Positions 9,401-18,145 of a DNA stretch of 64,000 nt are shown here, in pieces. Under the pieces are notes generated by a model, which was given only the letters and a program-made list of their open reading frames with translations, did no database searches and was not told the DNA's origin. Numbering within the stretch: the stretch's first letter is position 1; every line of letters begins with the position of its first letter. The translations under genes were made by a program, and so were the position numbers. This stretch comes from Xanthomonas albilineans (lineage in GTDB: Bacteria; Pseudomonadota; Gammaproteobacteria; Xanthomonadales; Xanthomonadaceae): NCBI RefSeq assembly GCF_002939705.1, contig NZ_MDCB01000009.1:94864-158863 (forward strand). The letters are read 5' to 3'.

Positions 9401-10082
9401 ATGGATCTGCCGATGCCTGCGCAGATGGCAATGGCAATAGATGCGGAATGTGGATCAATGCGTGCAGATCGGCAGCGAGCTCGTGCGGGCCACCTTTCCA
9501 CAGCGCTTCCAGATCCTCGGCGACGCTGGCATCGACGGCGTGCGCGCGCCACAGGTCGGCGGCCACATCGCGCAGGAGTTCGCGCTCGTCTGTCAACAAC
9601 TGTGGCGTGGCGAAGGTCTGGCCGCTTTCCAGTGCGTACTCGCGCAGCGCCCGCGCGCAGAAGCCGTGGATGGTGAAGATCGCGGCCAGATCGATGTCCT
9701 CGGCCGCTTGCTGCAAGCGCCGGCGTAATGCGGTGGGCGTTTCCTGCGCGGTGGCGAGGTGCGCCTGGAGCAATTGCCGGGTGAGGCTCAGGTCAGGCGA
9801 TTCTGCTGAGGCTGGCATCTGCCACGCCGCCGCGTCGGTCTCCGGCACCAATGTGGCGGCGAGCGTGAGGCGCTCGCGGATGCGCCGGCGCAATTCCTGG
9901 GTGGCGGCTTCGGTGAAGGTGACGGCGAGGATCTGGCCCAGGCGCAGGCCGCGTTCGACCACCAAGCGGGTGAACAACGTCGCCAGGGTGAAGGTCTTGC
10001 CGGTGCCGGCGCTGGCCTCGATCAGGCGCACACCGTGCAGCGGCAGATGCAGATAAGGATCGCGATCGGACGCGGCGCTCAT
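6414..10082 (-). CDS. recB: RecBCD enzyme subunit RecB (3'-5' helicase and nuclease)
   Basis: RecB supplies the 3'-5' helicase and the only nuclease centre of RecBCD, and loads RecA after Chi recognition. The 1222-residue protein starts with a UvrD-type ATP site (EASAGTGKTFTL, about residues 18-29), has Walker B VDEFQDTDARQ, motif VI GLTRAEHALW, and ends with the RecB nuclease domain containing LIDL and DYKSNRL, where Asp and Lys are catalytic. Length agrees with E. coli RecB (about 1180). It overlaps recC upstream and recD downstream by four bases each. Confidence 0.97.
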   Translation of the reverse strand: MSAASDRDPYLHLPLHGVRLIEASAGTGKTFTLATLFTRLVVERGLRLGQILAVTFTEAATQELRRRIRERLTLAATLVPETDAAAWQMPASAESPDLSLTRQLLQAHLATAQETPTALRRRLQQAAEDIDLAAIFTIHGFCARALREYALESGQTFATPQLLTDERELLRDVAADLWRAHAVDASVAEDLEALWKGGPHELAADLHALIHIPHLLPLPSAQASADPSATRAQAAQVLIAAMQTHADDAYAAIIAAFDNKVFNGKLVKRPSFDKAFEQLWQGRADAQWTLDAPGSHLDKLLPARLSTFCREDARDRVPRSPLFDAFDAWQQADAQVRQWQTERRIRFLHTLREAAIARIAAIKRQRRVQTYDDFIDAVAQALRGPHAEALARGLRAQYAVALVDEFQDTDARQWAIFSTLFGISDLTHGIGFEPGLFLIGDPKQAIYGFRGGDVHTYLSAVTNAERAPPLDHNFRSRPALLTAIDALYAQAGYTQAFFIDGIDFHPVQAGGRRADTDLQRDGRCAPALTLWRAPDPPLPAKGKPRPWSAGRARELCTAACVAAIGDWLGAGRAGNALVDGRAVQPGDIAVLVRSHSDATRIQQALAAVGIPAVAAGKQSLFASEEALELMALLHSLLDPGDDSRLRAALATVLIGEDAAAIAALDHDGERHRRWQQQALDWRERWQRGGPLALIEHLGSTNAQRLLALVDGERRLSNYLQLAELLQEAHTHALGPHGLVDWLARRIAASNANDDTQLLRLESDARRVQIITLHKSKGLEYPLVFLPYVGIGQKPLTQKPGERVIVHRQGKRCLHWPLHVDAVEWEASKRAWEHAQRAEDARLLYVGLTRAEHALWIATGPFFRHDTTALAPMLSDIDTLQSRISSEIVVCDTRPPPPHPPRLPPAEALHVPPARTPMRKLVAEWWVYSFTQLANADAGTDPMASTTVASRGGRDEPTAADTVNAAAEVEIIDRRFVGNRFGVAMHEVFERCDFAAWRDWRPGQPTPVGQHNAIVEALQRGGYAEDELTDGSAVLTSLVGHTLTVPLPEGICLAALPQTQRRNEMEFHFAMRPTRVDALLTLLHRFGVAGERQAFGARQRLEGLMTGLIDLTYHHAGRWYVLDYKSNRLPSYDPDALATAMAHSEYTLQALIYTVALHRWLRFRLGASYAYARDFGGVRYLFCRGLDATRDPSPGVHAWRFDPALVEGVDALFAGIDAVENPR

Positions 10083-13000
10083 TCGGCATCCTCCTGCGTA
10101 CCGTGCCAGCGCTGCCAGCTTTCGAGCAGATGCTCGGGGTCGAGCATCGGGCCGGGATCACCGCGTTCGAGCAGACCGAAGACGCGCTGGCTGGTGGCGG
10201 CGAAAGCGGCGAAGCGGTGCGGATCGGCGAATGGATCGCGGCCACGACCGATCAGACGCAGTTGCGGGCGATCCGCTTCCCTCCAGCTGAAACCGGTCTG
10301 CCATTGCGCTGCGGCGTTCTTGATCGCCGTGTCCAGATCGCCGCCGCGTGCGGCCTGGTAATACGCCCAACTGCTGTAAGGCGCGAACGCCAGCGGTGTC
10401 TGGTGGCCTTGGCGATACAGTCGCAGCAAGTCGGCCAGCGCCTGTTGCGCCTGCGTTGCCGATAGCGGTTTGGGGTCCAGCGGATGTGGGCCGAGACCGT
10501 CCTGGTGCTCGAAGAAACGCACGAATGGCGCGCCTTCGCCGGCGGCACGCAGCAACAGCCACTCCAGGCCGTGGCGGATCGCGCTGCGCCCGCTCAATGC
10601 GCCGATCTTGACCCGCCCGACCCCCGACGCGTACCAACCCGAGAGCCGACCATGCAGTTCGGTGCCGTCGATGTGGACGTACAGACGCGCCGCTGGCGGT
10701 GCCGGTGTCGCGCCGCACCAGTGTCCGAACGCGTCCGCATAGGGACGCAACTGGCGTAGGTGCTGATCGAGCTGACGTCGCCCCAGTGGCCCGGATGGCA
10801 GCAGCGCGCGGGCACGCAAGCGTTCGTACAAGCCGTCGGTTTCTTCGCGCAGTAGCGCCTCGAACACCTGTTGCTGCAAACCATATTTGTCCAGCCCGCG
10901 GGTGGGAGCCATCAGCGGCTCCAGGTCGCTGTCGGCCTGTGCCGGATCGGGCAGGCGCAGGCCCAGGCGCTGGTGCAGGAACTGTTCGGCGGGATCGAGC
11001 AAGAAACGCCGCAGCTCGTCGATGGACAGTGACGTTGGCAGCGCGTCATCGGCCATGGCGGGCAGTGTTTCGGGAATCCACGGCGGCAGCGGCTGGCGCT
11101 GCCCGATCAGGCTGTCCACCGCTGGTCGCCATTGCCGGCGATAGCTGAAACGGCGTGGGTCGGCCGCTTCCGCACCGATGGCGCCGAAGGCGGCCGCGGC
11201 GAAGGGTTGCAGTGGATGGCGCACCACCAGCGCTGTGGCCGCTGCGGGCTCGGCGTGGTACTGCGCTGCGCAGGCCAGCAGTTCGCCGACCAGCGGCGAA
11301 GGTTCACGGACGCTGCCATCGCGCGCATCGGCACCGAGATAGCTCAGATAGAACACGTCCTGCGCCGAGGCGAACAATTGCAGGAACAGGAAACGGTCGT
11401 CTTCGCGGGTGGAGCGGTCGCCGTGGCGGCGGCGTGCGGTTCCCAGTTCGGCGGTGAGCCGGTTGAGCCCGGCGGCTGGATCGCGGCGCGGGAAATCGCC
11501 GTCGTTCATGCCGAGCAGGCAGATCGCGCGGAACGGCAGCAATCGCATCGGCACCATACGCCCGAAGCTGATGCCGCCAGTGAGCAACGGTGCGCGGGTG
11601 TCCGATTCACTCAACACCGCGGCGAAATGCGCGCGCACCACCTCGGCTGGCACTGCGGCGGCGTACTCGGCGCGCGCGGCGTCGCGCGCAAACTGGTCGA
11701 TCAGCGTGCGCAGCCGTTCCAGTGCGCGTTGCGCGCCTGGTGCCGATGGTGTCTGTGGCAGTACGGCATCGAGCAGGGCCAGCAAGCATTCGCGCCATTG
11801 TGCCGGCGGCATCGGCTCGGCCAGCGCGGCTTGGTGGCGGTCGAGGACGCGCAGCAGGCGCAGCAGTGTGTCCAGCGCTGCGAGTGCGCTGCCTTCCAAC
11901 TGTGGCCATGGGGCGACGCCGCCGATGTCGTCCTCGGCGCCGCTGGCGTGGCCGAGCAGCAGCCGGTCCAGGGCGAAGCGCCAGGTGTAGGCGTCGTCGG
12001 CCGGCGCCTGGTGCTGGCGCCGGTGTGCCGCGTCCAGGCCCCAACGCGCGCCGGCCGCGTGCAGCCAGCCGCGCAGGCGGTCCAATCCGGCGGTGTCCAG
12101 CCCGGCGGCTTCGGCGATCGGCGCGCTGGCGATCAGGTCGAGGATTTCGTGCAGGCCGAAGCGCGCGATTGGCAAGCCAAGCAAGGCCAGGAATACCTCG
12201 GCCAGCGGCTCGCTGGCCAGCGGGCTGGCGTCGGCCAGGGCGTAGGGCAAGGCGTCGTCGTTGCCGTGGCTGCCGAACACCGCGTCCAGGTACGGCACGT
12301 ATGGGTCGATGTCCGGGGAGAGCACCGCGATCTCGCGCGGCTGCAGTGGGGGATCCAAGCGCGGGTCGTCCAGCAATGCGCGCAGCTGGTCGTGCAGCAC
12401 CTGCAGTTCGCGCAGACGGGTATGGCAGGCGTGCACCTGTAGGCTGGGATCGTGTTTGTTCACCGTCGGCAACGCGGCCGGTGATCTCGGTGCGCGGCGC
12501 TGGAACAGGTCGCTTTGCATCCGCCGCAGCAGGCTGTCGCCGAGTCCGCCGTTGGCGAGCGGACGCTGGCCCGATTCGAGCGGATCGGCGTAGACCGCGA
12601 TCTCGGCCAGCGGATGCACCACCTCGTAGTCGCCGATCAAGGCCATGAAGTCGCGCCCGGCCGCACCCCAGGCTTGCAGTAGCGGATTTTCCTGTATTTG
12701 TTCGGCGAACAGGTCTACCGCGGCGCCGGCGCGGCGGCGCTGCCAGAGGGTTTGCAGGTCGCCCCAATAACCCTGCGTCGGTGTCGGCAGATAGAAGTGC
12801 AGCGTGCCGACCCGAGCCTGGGTGGCCAGCACGCGCAGCACGTCGGGAGAGATATTGAGCACGGCGAAGGCGAACAGCCGTGGTGGCAAACCCTGCGGCA
12901 GCGGACCGTCGGGCCGTGCGTAGCGGTCCAGATAGTGGCCGATACGCCGTGCGCGGTAGGCGCGGCCGCTGGCGATGCGGCGCCACAGTCGTGCCTGTAC

Positions 13001-13501
13001 GTCGTCCGGATCGGCACCGGCTTCCCAGCGCAGCAGCCAGTCGCGGCGCCAAGCCTGGTATTTCTCGAACACGTTGCCCAGTTCGCCGGCCAGGGTCCAT
13101 GGTTTGAGCGGATCGTCGTCGGCCAGGTAAGCGGCCAGCGGTGCCAGCGTCGGCTCGGCGCCGAGATCGCTGCGCAGCGCCGCATACAGGCGCCAGTGCA
13201 GGCTGGTCATGTCCAGGTCGTCGTCTGCGGCGCCGAGATTGCGCTCCAGCGCGTGCGCGACGAACTCGCCGGGAGTCAGGAACTGCAGATTCGCCGCGAC
13301 CCCGTGCGTGGCGGCCAGCGTGGACTGCAGCCAACGCCGCATCGCCACCTGCGGGATCAACACCACTTCAGGCGCCAGCAGCGGTTGCTCCGGCAGTGGC
13401 CGACGCAGCTCTTCGGCGAGCAGAGCGGCCAGGGTATCCAGCGCGTTGGAGGGATACAGCCGGAAATCGGGCGCGGACGTCACGTGCATGTTCCCGAGCA
13501 T
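10079..13501 (-). CDS. recC: RecBCD enzyme subunit RecC (Chi recognition)
   Basis: RecC binds the unwound 3' strand and recognises Chi in RecBCD. The 1140-residue protein carries RecC landmarks such as LYPSNALDTLAALL at the amino end, QVAMRRWLQ, and the central FGRMVPMRLLPFRAICLLGMNDGDFPR block, but no functional Walker motif, as expected for an inactivated helicase fold. It is the first gene of the operon and ends in a four-base overlap with recB. A second in-frame ATG at 13489 is possible, but its GGGA lies too close for a good ribosome-binding site, so 13501 is given. Confidence 0.95.
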   Translation of the reverse strand: MLGNMHVTSAPDFRLYPSNALDTLAALLAEELRRPLPEQPLLAPEVVLIPQVAMRRWLQSTLAATHGVAANLQFLTPGEFVAHALERNLGAADDDLDMTSLHWRLYAALRSDLGAEPTLAPLAAYLADDDPLKPWTLAGELGNVFEKYQAWRRDWLLRWEAGADPDDVQARLWRRIASGRAYRARRIGHYLDRYARPDGPLPQGLPPRLFAFAVLNISPDVLRVLATQARVGTLHFYLPTPTQGYWGDLQTLWQRRRAGAAVDLFAEQIQENPLLQAWGAAGRDFMALIGDYEVVHPLAEIAVYADPLESGQRPLANGGLGDSLLRRMQSDLFQRRAPRSPAALPTVNKHDPSLQVHACHTRLRELQVLHDQLRALLDDPRLDPPLQPREIAVLSPDIDPYVPYLDAVFGSHGNDDALPYALADASPLASEPLAEVFLALLGLPIARFGLHEILDLIASAPIAEAAGLDTAGLDRLRGWLHAAGARWGLDAAHRRQHQAPADDAYTWRFALDRLLLGHASGAEDDIGGVAPWPQLEGSALAALDTLLRLLRVLDRHQAALAEPMPPAQWRECLLALLDAVLPQTPSAPGAQRALERLRTLIDQFARDAARAEYAAAVPAEVVRAHFAAVLSESDTRAPLLTGGISFGRMVPMRLLPFRAICLLGMNDGDFPRRDPAAGLNRLTAELGTARRRHGDRSTREDDRFLFLQLFASAQDVFYLSYLGADARDGSVREPSPLVGELLACAAQYHAEPAAATALVVRHPLQPFAAAAFGAIGAEAADPRRFSYRRQWRPAVDSLIGQRQPLPPWIPETLPAMADDALPTSLSIDELRRFLLDPAEQFLHQRLGLRLPDPAQADSDLEPLMAPTRGLDKYGLQQQVFEALLREETDGLYERLRARALLPSGPLGRRQLDQHLRQLRPYADAFGHWCGATPAPPAARLYVHIDGTELHGRLSGWYASGVGRVKIGALSGRSAIRHGLEWLLLRAAGEGAPFVRFFEHQDGLGPHPLDPKPLSATQAQQALADLLRLYRQGHQTPLAFAPYSSWAYYQAARGGDLDTAIKNAAAQWQTGFSWREADRPQLRLIGRGRDPFADPHRFAAFAATSQRVFGLLERGDPGPMLDPEHLLESWQRWHGTQEDAE

Positions 13502-13713
13502 TGTGCCGGATGCGTTGCGGCAACGCCCCGCGCGACCGCAGCGGTGGCGACAGATCCATCGCGGTCAGGTGGGCCGATCCCTGCTGCCGCATGTACAGGG
13601 CTGCCGCGCCGCGCCGAGACGGGTGCGCGCGATGCCACAATACTGCACGCGCCAGTCCGGTTAAGTTCAGCCGAGCGGATCAATCCTACGTTGTATTTTC
13701 GTTAAAGGTCGCG

Positions 13714-14505
13714 ATGGCGTCTTCCGAACCCAATCTGGTGCAGTTGTCGGGCGTGCGGATCGACCGCGGTGGTCGGGCGATCCTGCGCGACGTATCGCTG
13801 ACGGTGCCGCAGGGCAGCATCACCGCCGTGCTGGGCCCGTCGGGCAGCGGCAAGTCGACCCTGCTGGCGGCGCTGACCGGTGAATTGGTGCTGGTGGCCG
13901 GGACGCTCCAGGTATTCGGTCGCCCCTTGCCGCGCGGCAGCCGCGCGCTGCGCGAAACGCGAAAAAGCATCGGCGTGCTGCTCCAGGGCAACGGCCTGCT
14001 GACCGACCTCAGCGTGGCCGAGAACGTGGCGCTGCCGTTGCGCGCCCACACCCGCCTGCCCGAGCCGGTCCTGCAACGCCTAGTGGCATTGAAGCTGCAT
14101 GCGGTGGGCCTGCGTGCCGCCGCCGAGGCGTGGCCGCGCGAGTTGTCCGGGGGCATGGCGCGACGCGTGGCGTTGGCGCGGGCGCTGGCGCTGGACCCGC
14201 CGCTGATGATCTACGACGAACCACTGACCGGGCTGGACCCGATCGCCTCCGGTGTCATCATGAGCCTGATCCAGCGGCTCAATGCCACGCTCGGCCTGAC
14301 CAGCATTATCGTCAGCCATCACGTCCACGAGACCCTGCCGATCTGCGACCAGGCGGTGGCCATCGCCAATGGCGGCGTGGTCTTCGCCGGCACGCCACAG
14401 GCGTTGCAGGCCAGCGCCGATCCGCTGTTGCAACAGTTCCTGCACGGTCGCCCCGATGGCCCGATCCCGTTCGATGCGCCGCAGCGTGCGCGGAGTGCCG
14501 CCTGA
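13714..14505 (+). CDS. mlaF: MlaF, ATPase of the phospholipid retrograde transporter
   Basis: MlaF is the cytoplasmic ATPase of the MlaFEDB complex that moves phospholipids between outer and inner membranes to keep outer-membrane asymmetry. The 263-residue ABC protein has Walker A GPSGSGKST (residues 41-49), signature LSGGMARR, Walker B LMIYDEP and the D-loop LTGLDP, followed by the switch His in IIVSHH. An AAAGG precedes the ATG at 13714. It opens the mlaFEDCBA operon; the mlaE ATG overlaps its stop (TGATG). Confidence 0.95.
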   Translation: MASSEPNLVQLSGVRIDRGGRAILRDVSLTVPQGSITAVLGPSGSGKSTLLAALTGELVLVAGTLQVFGRPLPRGSRALRETRKSIGVLLQGNGLLTDLSVAENVALPLRAHTRLPEPVLQRLVALKLHAVGLRAAAEAWPRELSGGMARRVALARALALDPPLMIYDEPLTGLDPIASGVIMSLIQRLNATLGLTSIIVSHHVHETLPICDQAVAIANGGVVFAGTPQALQASADPLLQQFLHGRPDGPIPFDAPQRARSAA

Positions 14506-15254
14506 TGGCCATGGCCGCCTCGATCCGCGCCCTGGGCCGTGCCGGGCTGTTCTTCCTGACCGTGCTGCGCGGCTCGCTGCCGAGCCGCGATCTGCTCGCC
14601 GAGTTGATTCGCGAAATCTACAAGGTCGGCGCGCGCTCGTTGCCGATCATCGCCGTCGGCGGTGCCTTCGTCGGCTTGGTGCTGACGCTGCAGGGTTACC
14701 GCACCCTGACCACCTATGGCGCCTCCGATGCCTTGTCCACCTTGCTCGGGCTGTCGCTCTACCGCGAACTGGCGCCGGTGCTCACCGCGCTGCTGTTCAT
14801 CGGCCGTGCCGGCAGTTCGATTGCCGCGGAATTGGGGCTGATGCGCGCCACCGACCAGATCAAGGCGCTGGAGCTGATGGCGATCGACCCGGTGGCCAAG
14901 GCGGTGGCACCGCGCTTCTGGGCGGCGGTGCTGACGGTACCGCTGCTGACCGGCATCTTCTGCTCGCTGGCGATCAGCGCCAGCTACTTCGAGGCGATCG
15001 GGGCGCTCGGGCTGGATCGCGGCACGTTCTGGTCGGCGCTGTCGAGCAGTGTGGATTTCTGGGCCGACTTCGGCGTGGCGATGCTCAAGTCGGCGGTATT
15101 CGGCGGCACGGCGGCGCTGGTGGCGGCCTACGTGGGGTTCCATGCGGAGCCGACCATCGAGGGCACCTCGGTCGCCACCACCCGTGCGGTGGTCAATGCC
15201 TCGTTATTGGTGTTGATGTTCAATTTCGTCATGTCGGCGCTGCTGTTCCGTTAG
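14505..15254 (+). CDS. mlaE: MlaE, inner-membrane permease of the Mla system
   Basis: MlaE forms the dimeric permease core beneath the MlaD ring. The 249-residue protein belongs to the MlaE/DUF140 family, with about five to six membrane segments and the conserved cytoplasmic block LALSLYRELAPVLTALL-like (here LGLSLYRELAP) followed by GRAGSSIAAELGLMR, which contacts the ATPase. The ATG at 14505 overlaps the mlaF stop, and no other start fits a membrane amino end. Confidence 0.95.
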   Translation: MAMAASIRALGRAGLFFLTVLRGSLPSRDLLAELIREIYKVGARSLPIIAVGGAFVGLVLTLQGYRTLTTYGASDALSTLLGLSLYRELAPVLTALLFIGRAGSSIAAELGLMRATDQIKALELMAIDPVAKAVAPRFWAAVLTVPLLTGIFCSLAISASYFEAIGALGLDRGTFWSALSSSVDFWADFGVAMLKSAVFGGTAALVAAYVGFHAEPTIEGTSVATTRAVVNASLLVLMFNFVMSALLFR

Positions 15255-15323
15255 GCGGCGCGGCAGTCCACCGGTCGCGGCACTGTCGTCGCGGTCAGAT
15301 CGAATCAATGAGGTAGATACGTT

Positions 15324-15866
15324 ATGGCTCTGCGTGGTCCCCGTCTCGAGTTCGCCGTCGGCGCCTTCCTGCTGCTGGGCCTGGCCTCGCTGCTGGTGCT
15401 GGCGATCGCCTCCACCAACCGGCAATGGGGGTTCGGCGGCGACCGCTATGCGCTGATCGCCCGCTTCTCCCAGATCGGCCAACTGCGCGCGCAGGCGCCA
15501 GTGAAGATCGGTGGTGTCATCATCGGTCAGGTCGCCAAGATCGATCTGGACCCGACCAAGTTCGACTCGGTGGTGACCCTGTCCATCGACGGCAAGTACA
15601 AGGATCTGCCCGCCGATACCTCCGCCGCCATTCTCACCAGCGGCCTGCTGGGCGAGAGCTACGTCGGCTTGCAACCCGGTGGCGACCCGGACACGCTCAA
15701 GCCTGGCCAGGAAATCGCCTTCACCCAGCCGGCGGTGGACTTGATCCAATTGGTGGGTAAATACATGTTCGGTGGCGGCAGTGGCGGAGACAAGACCGTG
15801 ACGCCCGCTGCCGCATCCTCCGCTGCCGGCCCCGTCCCGCCCTCTAAGGAACCAAACAAGCCATGA
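15324..15866 (+). CDS. mlaD: MlaD, MCE-domain substrate-binding protein of the Mla system
   Basis: MlaD hexamers bind phospholipid in the periplasm, anchored to MlaE. The 180-residue protein has one amino-terminal membrane helix (residues 11-30) and a single MCE domain (about 38-120) with the typical VKIGGVIIGQVAKI and GLLGESYVGLQPGG segments. The tail after residue 150 is Gly/Ala/Pro-rich and probably disordered. Its stop overlaps the mlaC start by ATGA. Confidence 0.95.
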   Translation: MALRGPRLEFAVGAFLLLGLASLLVLAIASTNRQWGFGGDRYALIARFSQIGQLRAQAPVKIGGVIIGQVAKIDLDPTKFDSVVTLSIDGKYKDLPADTSAAILTSGLLGESYVGLQPGGDPDTLKPGQEIAFTQPAVDLIQLVGKYMFGGGSGGDKTVTPAAASSAAGPVPPSKEPNKP

Positions 15867-16525
15867 CGATCAAACTGCTTCCCGTCGCTCTCGCCACCGC
15901 GCTTGCCCTGGCCGTGCCGACCGCCGTGCTGGCCCAGACAGCCGGTGCCACCGCCCCGAGTGCCTCGACCGCCAGCAAGGTCGTGCTCGAGAACAGCACT
16001 CGCATCCTGAGTACGCTGGAACAGCGCCGTGCCGAGTTCAAGAGCAACAGCAGCGCGCTGCGCCAGTTCATCGACAGCGAATTGAACAAGTCCTTCGATC
16101 GCGATTACGCCGCACGCCTGGTGTTGGGCGTGCATGGCCGCGGCGCCTCCGATGCCGACGTCAAGCTGTTCGCCGATGCGATGGCCGACAACCTGATGCA
16201 GCGCTACGGTAGCGCGTTGTTGACCTTCGAAGGCAAACCGCAGGTGCAGGTCAAGTCCGAAGCGCCGCTGCCGGGTGGTCGTGGCGTCAAAGTCTCCACC
16301 GAACTGGTGCGCAGCAGCGGCGATCCGGTGCCGGTGGACTATCTGATGCGCAATACGGGCGGCACTTGGAAGATCTTCGATGTGATGGTGGAAGGCGTGT
16401 CCTACGTGCAAACCTTCCGCAACCAATTCGATACTCCGCTGAGTAACAAGTCGATCGCCGAAGTCGCGGCCGAACTGCGCAACGGCACGCTGCAGGCGGC
16501 CCCGGCGAGCAGCAGTGGCAAGTGA
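15863..16525 (+). CDS. mlaC: MlaC, periplasmic phospholipid shuttle
   Basis: MlaC ferries phospholipids across the periplasm between the MlaA-porin complex and MlaD. The 220-residue protein has a Sec signal peptide ending near LAQTAG (cleavage about residue 25) and the MlaC/Tol-Ttg2 fold, recognisable from FIDSELNKSFDRDYAARLVLG and GGTWKIFDVMVEGVSYVQTFRNQF-type segments (shortened here to DVMVEGVSYVQTFRNQF). It is coupled to mlaD by ATGA and overlaps mlaB at its 3' end. Confidence 0.94.
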   Translation: MTIKLLPVALATALALAVPTAVLAQTAGATAPSASTASKVVLENSTRILSTLEQRRAEFKSNSSALRQFIDSELNKSFDRDYAARLVLGVHGRGASDADVKLFADAMADNLMQRYGSALLTFEGKPQVQVKSEAPLPGGRGVKVSTELVRSSGDPVPVDYLMRNTGGTWKIFDVMVEGVSYVQTFRNQFDTPLSNKSIAEVAAELRNGTLQAAPASSSGK

Positions 16526-16829
16526 GCCGCAACTGCGGCGCGACGGCGATACGCTCGCGTTGAGCGGCGTGCTCGACCGCGCCGCGGCCACCACGCTGTG
16601 GCCGGCCGCGTTGCGCCAGCTCGCTGGCGTGCGTGCGCTGGATCTGCGCGCTGTGTCGCGGGTGGATAGCGCCGGCCTGGCGCTGTTGGCCGAACTCGCC
16701 GCGCGCATCCGCACCCAAGGTCAGGCCGAGGTCGCCATCCACGGCGACCCTGCCGGCCTGACCGAACTAAGCGCGGCCTACCGGCTGGCTTCGACCCTGG
16801 ATTTCCATTCACCACCGGCTGCAAGCTGA
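16515..16829 (+). CDS. mlaB: MlaB, STAS-domain regulator of the Mla ABC transporter
   Basis: MlaB binds MlaF and is needed for full ATPase activity. This 104-residue protein is a minimal STAS domain with the central motif LDLRAVSRVDSAGLALLAEL, close to the MlaB consensus. The start is a GTG at 16515, overlapping the last 11 bases of mlaC, so expression is probably coupled. Small size and position between mlaC and mlaA agree with mla operons in related bacteria. Confidence 0.88.
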   Translation: MASEPQLRRDGDTLALSGVLDRAAATTLWPAALRQLAGVRALDLRAVSRVDSAGLALLAELAARIRTQGQAEVAIHGDPAGLTELSAAYRLASTLDFHSPPAAS

Positions 16830-16832
16830 CAC

Positions 16833-17897
16833 ATGAACGTGCTGCGTATCCTCACTTCTTTGATACTGACCCTGGTTGTTGCGCTCAGTGCCTACGCCAG
16901 CACTCCCAAGCCCCCGGCGACGCCACCGGTCGCCGCATCGCCGGACCCATCCACGCCCCCCATGGCCACGGATAGCAGCACTGCGGCGTCCACCATGCCA
17001 GCGGCGCCGGATAGCACGGCAGCAGCCCGTCCCGGGGCCGTTGCCAGCGGTGGTGTTTCGACGGGCACGCAGAGGAGTGCGCCCACGTCCGCCGAGGACG
17101 ACTACGCTGCGTTGTATGCCAGCGATCCCAACAATCTGGGAGCCGACGCGACCCTGCCCGCTGGCGTATCCGTGCCGCAAAGCTACGATCCGTGGGAAAA
17201 GTTCAACCGCAAGGTGCATGCGTTCAACAACGTGGTGGACCACGCGCTGGCGCGGCCGCTGGCGCGGACATACGTGAATGTGGTGCCACGCCCGGCGCGC
17301 TTGGGCGTGACCAACTTCTTCAACAACCTTGGCTCGCCGCTGACCATGGTCAACCAGGTGCTACAAGGACATCCGCTACAAGCTGGGCAGACCCTGAGCC
17401 GGTTCGTCATCAACAGCACGTTGGGTATCGGCGGCGTTCTCGATCCGGCCACCGACGCCAAGTTGCCGCGCCGTACCGAGGATTTCGGCAAGACGCTTGG
17501 CGTCTGGGGCTGGCGCCGTTCGCGTTACGTAGAGTTGCCCTTTTTCGGCCCGCGCACGGTGCGCGACGTCCTCGGCCTGGCTGCTGACACGTCGCTGTCG
17601 CCATTGCAGCAGATCGAAGACGATCGCGTGCGGATCGGATTGCAGGGTCTGCAACTGGTTGACATCCGGGCGCAATTGCTGCCGTTCGACAGCATGCGCG
17701 ATCAGGCTCCGGACGAGTATCAGCTCACCCGCGACGCCTGGTTGCAGCGCCGCAACTATCAGATCGAAAACAACCTGCGTCGTGGTCACCAGGGCGAGGA
17801 CAAGGATCTGCCCAACTACCTGCGCGAGGAAGACGCGAATCCGACGGTGCCGGCGGATGCGATGCCGATGTTGCAATGGCGCGGCGGCACCCGCTGA
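16833..17897 (+). CDS. mlaA: MlaA (VacJ) with an altered lipobox
   Basis: MlaA is normally an outer-membrane lipoprotein that removes phospholipids from the outer leaflet. The MlaA domain spans about residues 105-310 (YDPWEKFNRKVHAFNN; FFNNLGSPLTMVNQVLQG; RTEDFGKTLGVWGW; LPFFGPRTVRD). The 80 residues before it are a low-complexity Pro/Ala/Thr/Ser linker. The signal peptide ends LSAYAS: the lipobox position normally held by Cys is Tyr21 (TAC, 16893-16895), one base from TGC. As written the protein cannot be lipidated there, though AYA-S could serve signal peptidase I. Last gene of the mla operon. Confidence 0.92.
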   Translation: MNVLRILTSLILTLVVALSAYASTPKPPATPPVAASPDPSTPPMATDSSTAASTMPAAPDSTAAARPGAVASGGVSTGTQRSAPTSAEDDYAALYASDPNNLGADATLPAGVSVPQSYDPWEKFNRKVHAFNNVVDHALARPLARTYVNVVPRPARLGVTNFFNNLGSPLTMVNQVLQGHPLQAGQTLSRFVINSTLGIGGVLDPATDAKLPRRTEDFGKTLGVWGWRRSRYVELPFFGPRTVRDVLGLAADTSLSPLQQIEDDRVRIGLQGLQLVDIRAQLLPFDSMRDQAPDEYQLTRDAWLQRRNYQIENNLRRGHQGEDKDLPNYLREEDANPTVPADAMPMLQWRGGTR

Positions 17898-17916
17898 CTT
17901 CAGCGCAAGTGCGCCA

Positions 17917-17950
17917 GCATAAAACCCCAGGTTCGCCTGGGGTTTTATGC
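17917..17950. terminator. Terminator closing the mla operon
   Basis: Perfect 15-bp arms (17917-17931 and 17936-17950) around a TTCG tetraloop, with A4 on the left arm and T4 on the right arm, 20 bases after the mlaA stop. The symmetric A/T borders let it work from both sides, so it may also end leftward transcription from gpx. Confidence 0.9.
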
Positions 17951-18145
17951 ATGCAATAGAACGGTTTTCCCGCGCCGATGGGGTGCTTGCCAAATCGGCA
18001 GGGGTGCGATCCGTGGACCTGCTTGGGCGTCGTGTTCAATCCCGCTGCGTAGTGGTTGCAATCGTTCCGGATATTGCCGCACTCACCTTCCGACTACCCG
18101 ACGCGCTCGTCTCCCCTGCCCTGATTCGAGGCAGCACGCGCCGGA

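Noticed and set aside
16201..16215. GCGCTAC-G-GTAGCGC palindrome that resembles the xyl-box halves
   Set aside because: It lies inside mlaC coding sequence, has an extra central base and reversed half order compared with the xyl-box, and no xylan gene is near.
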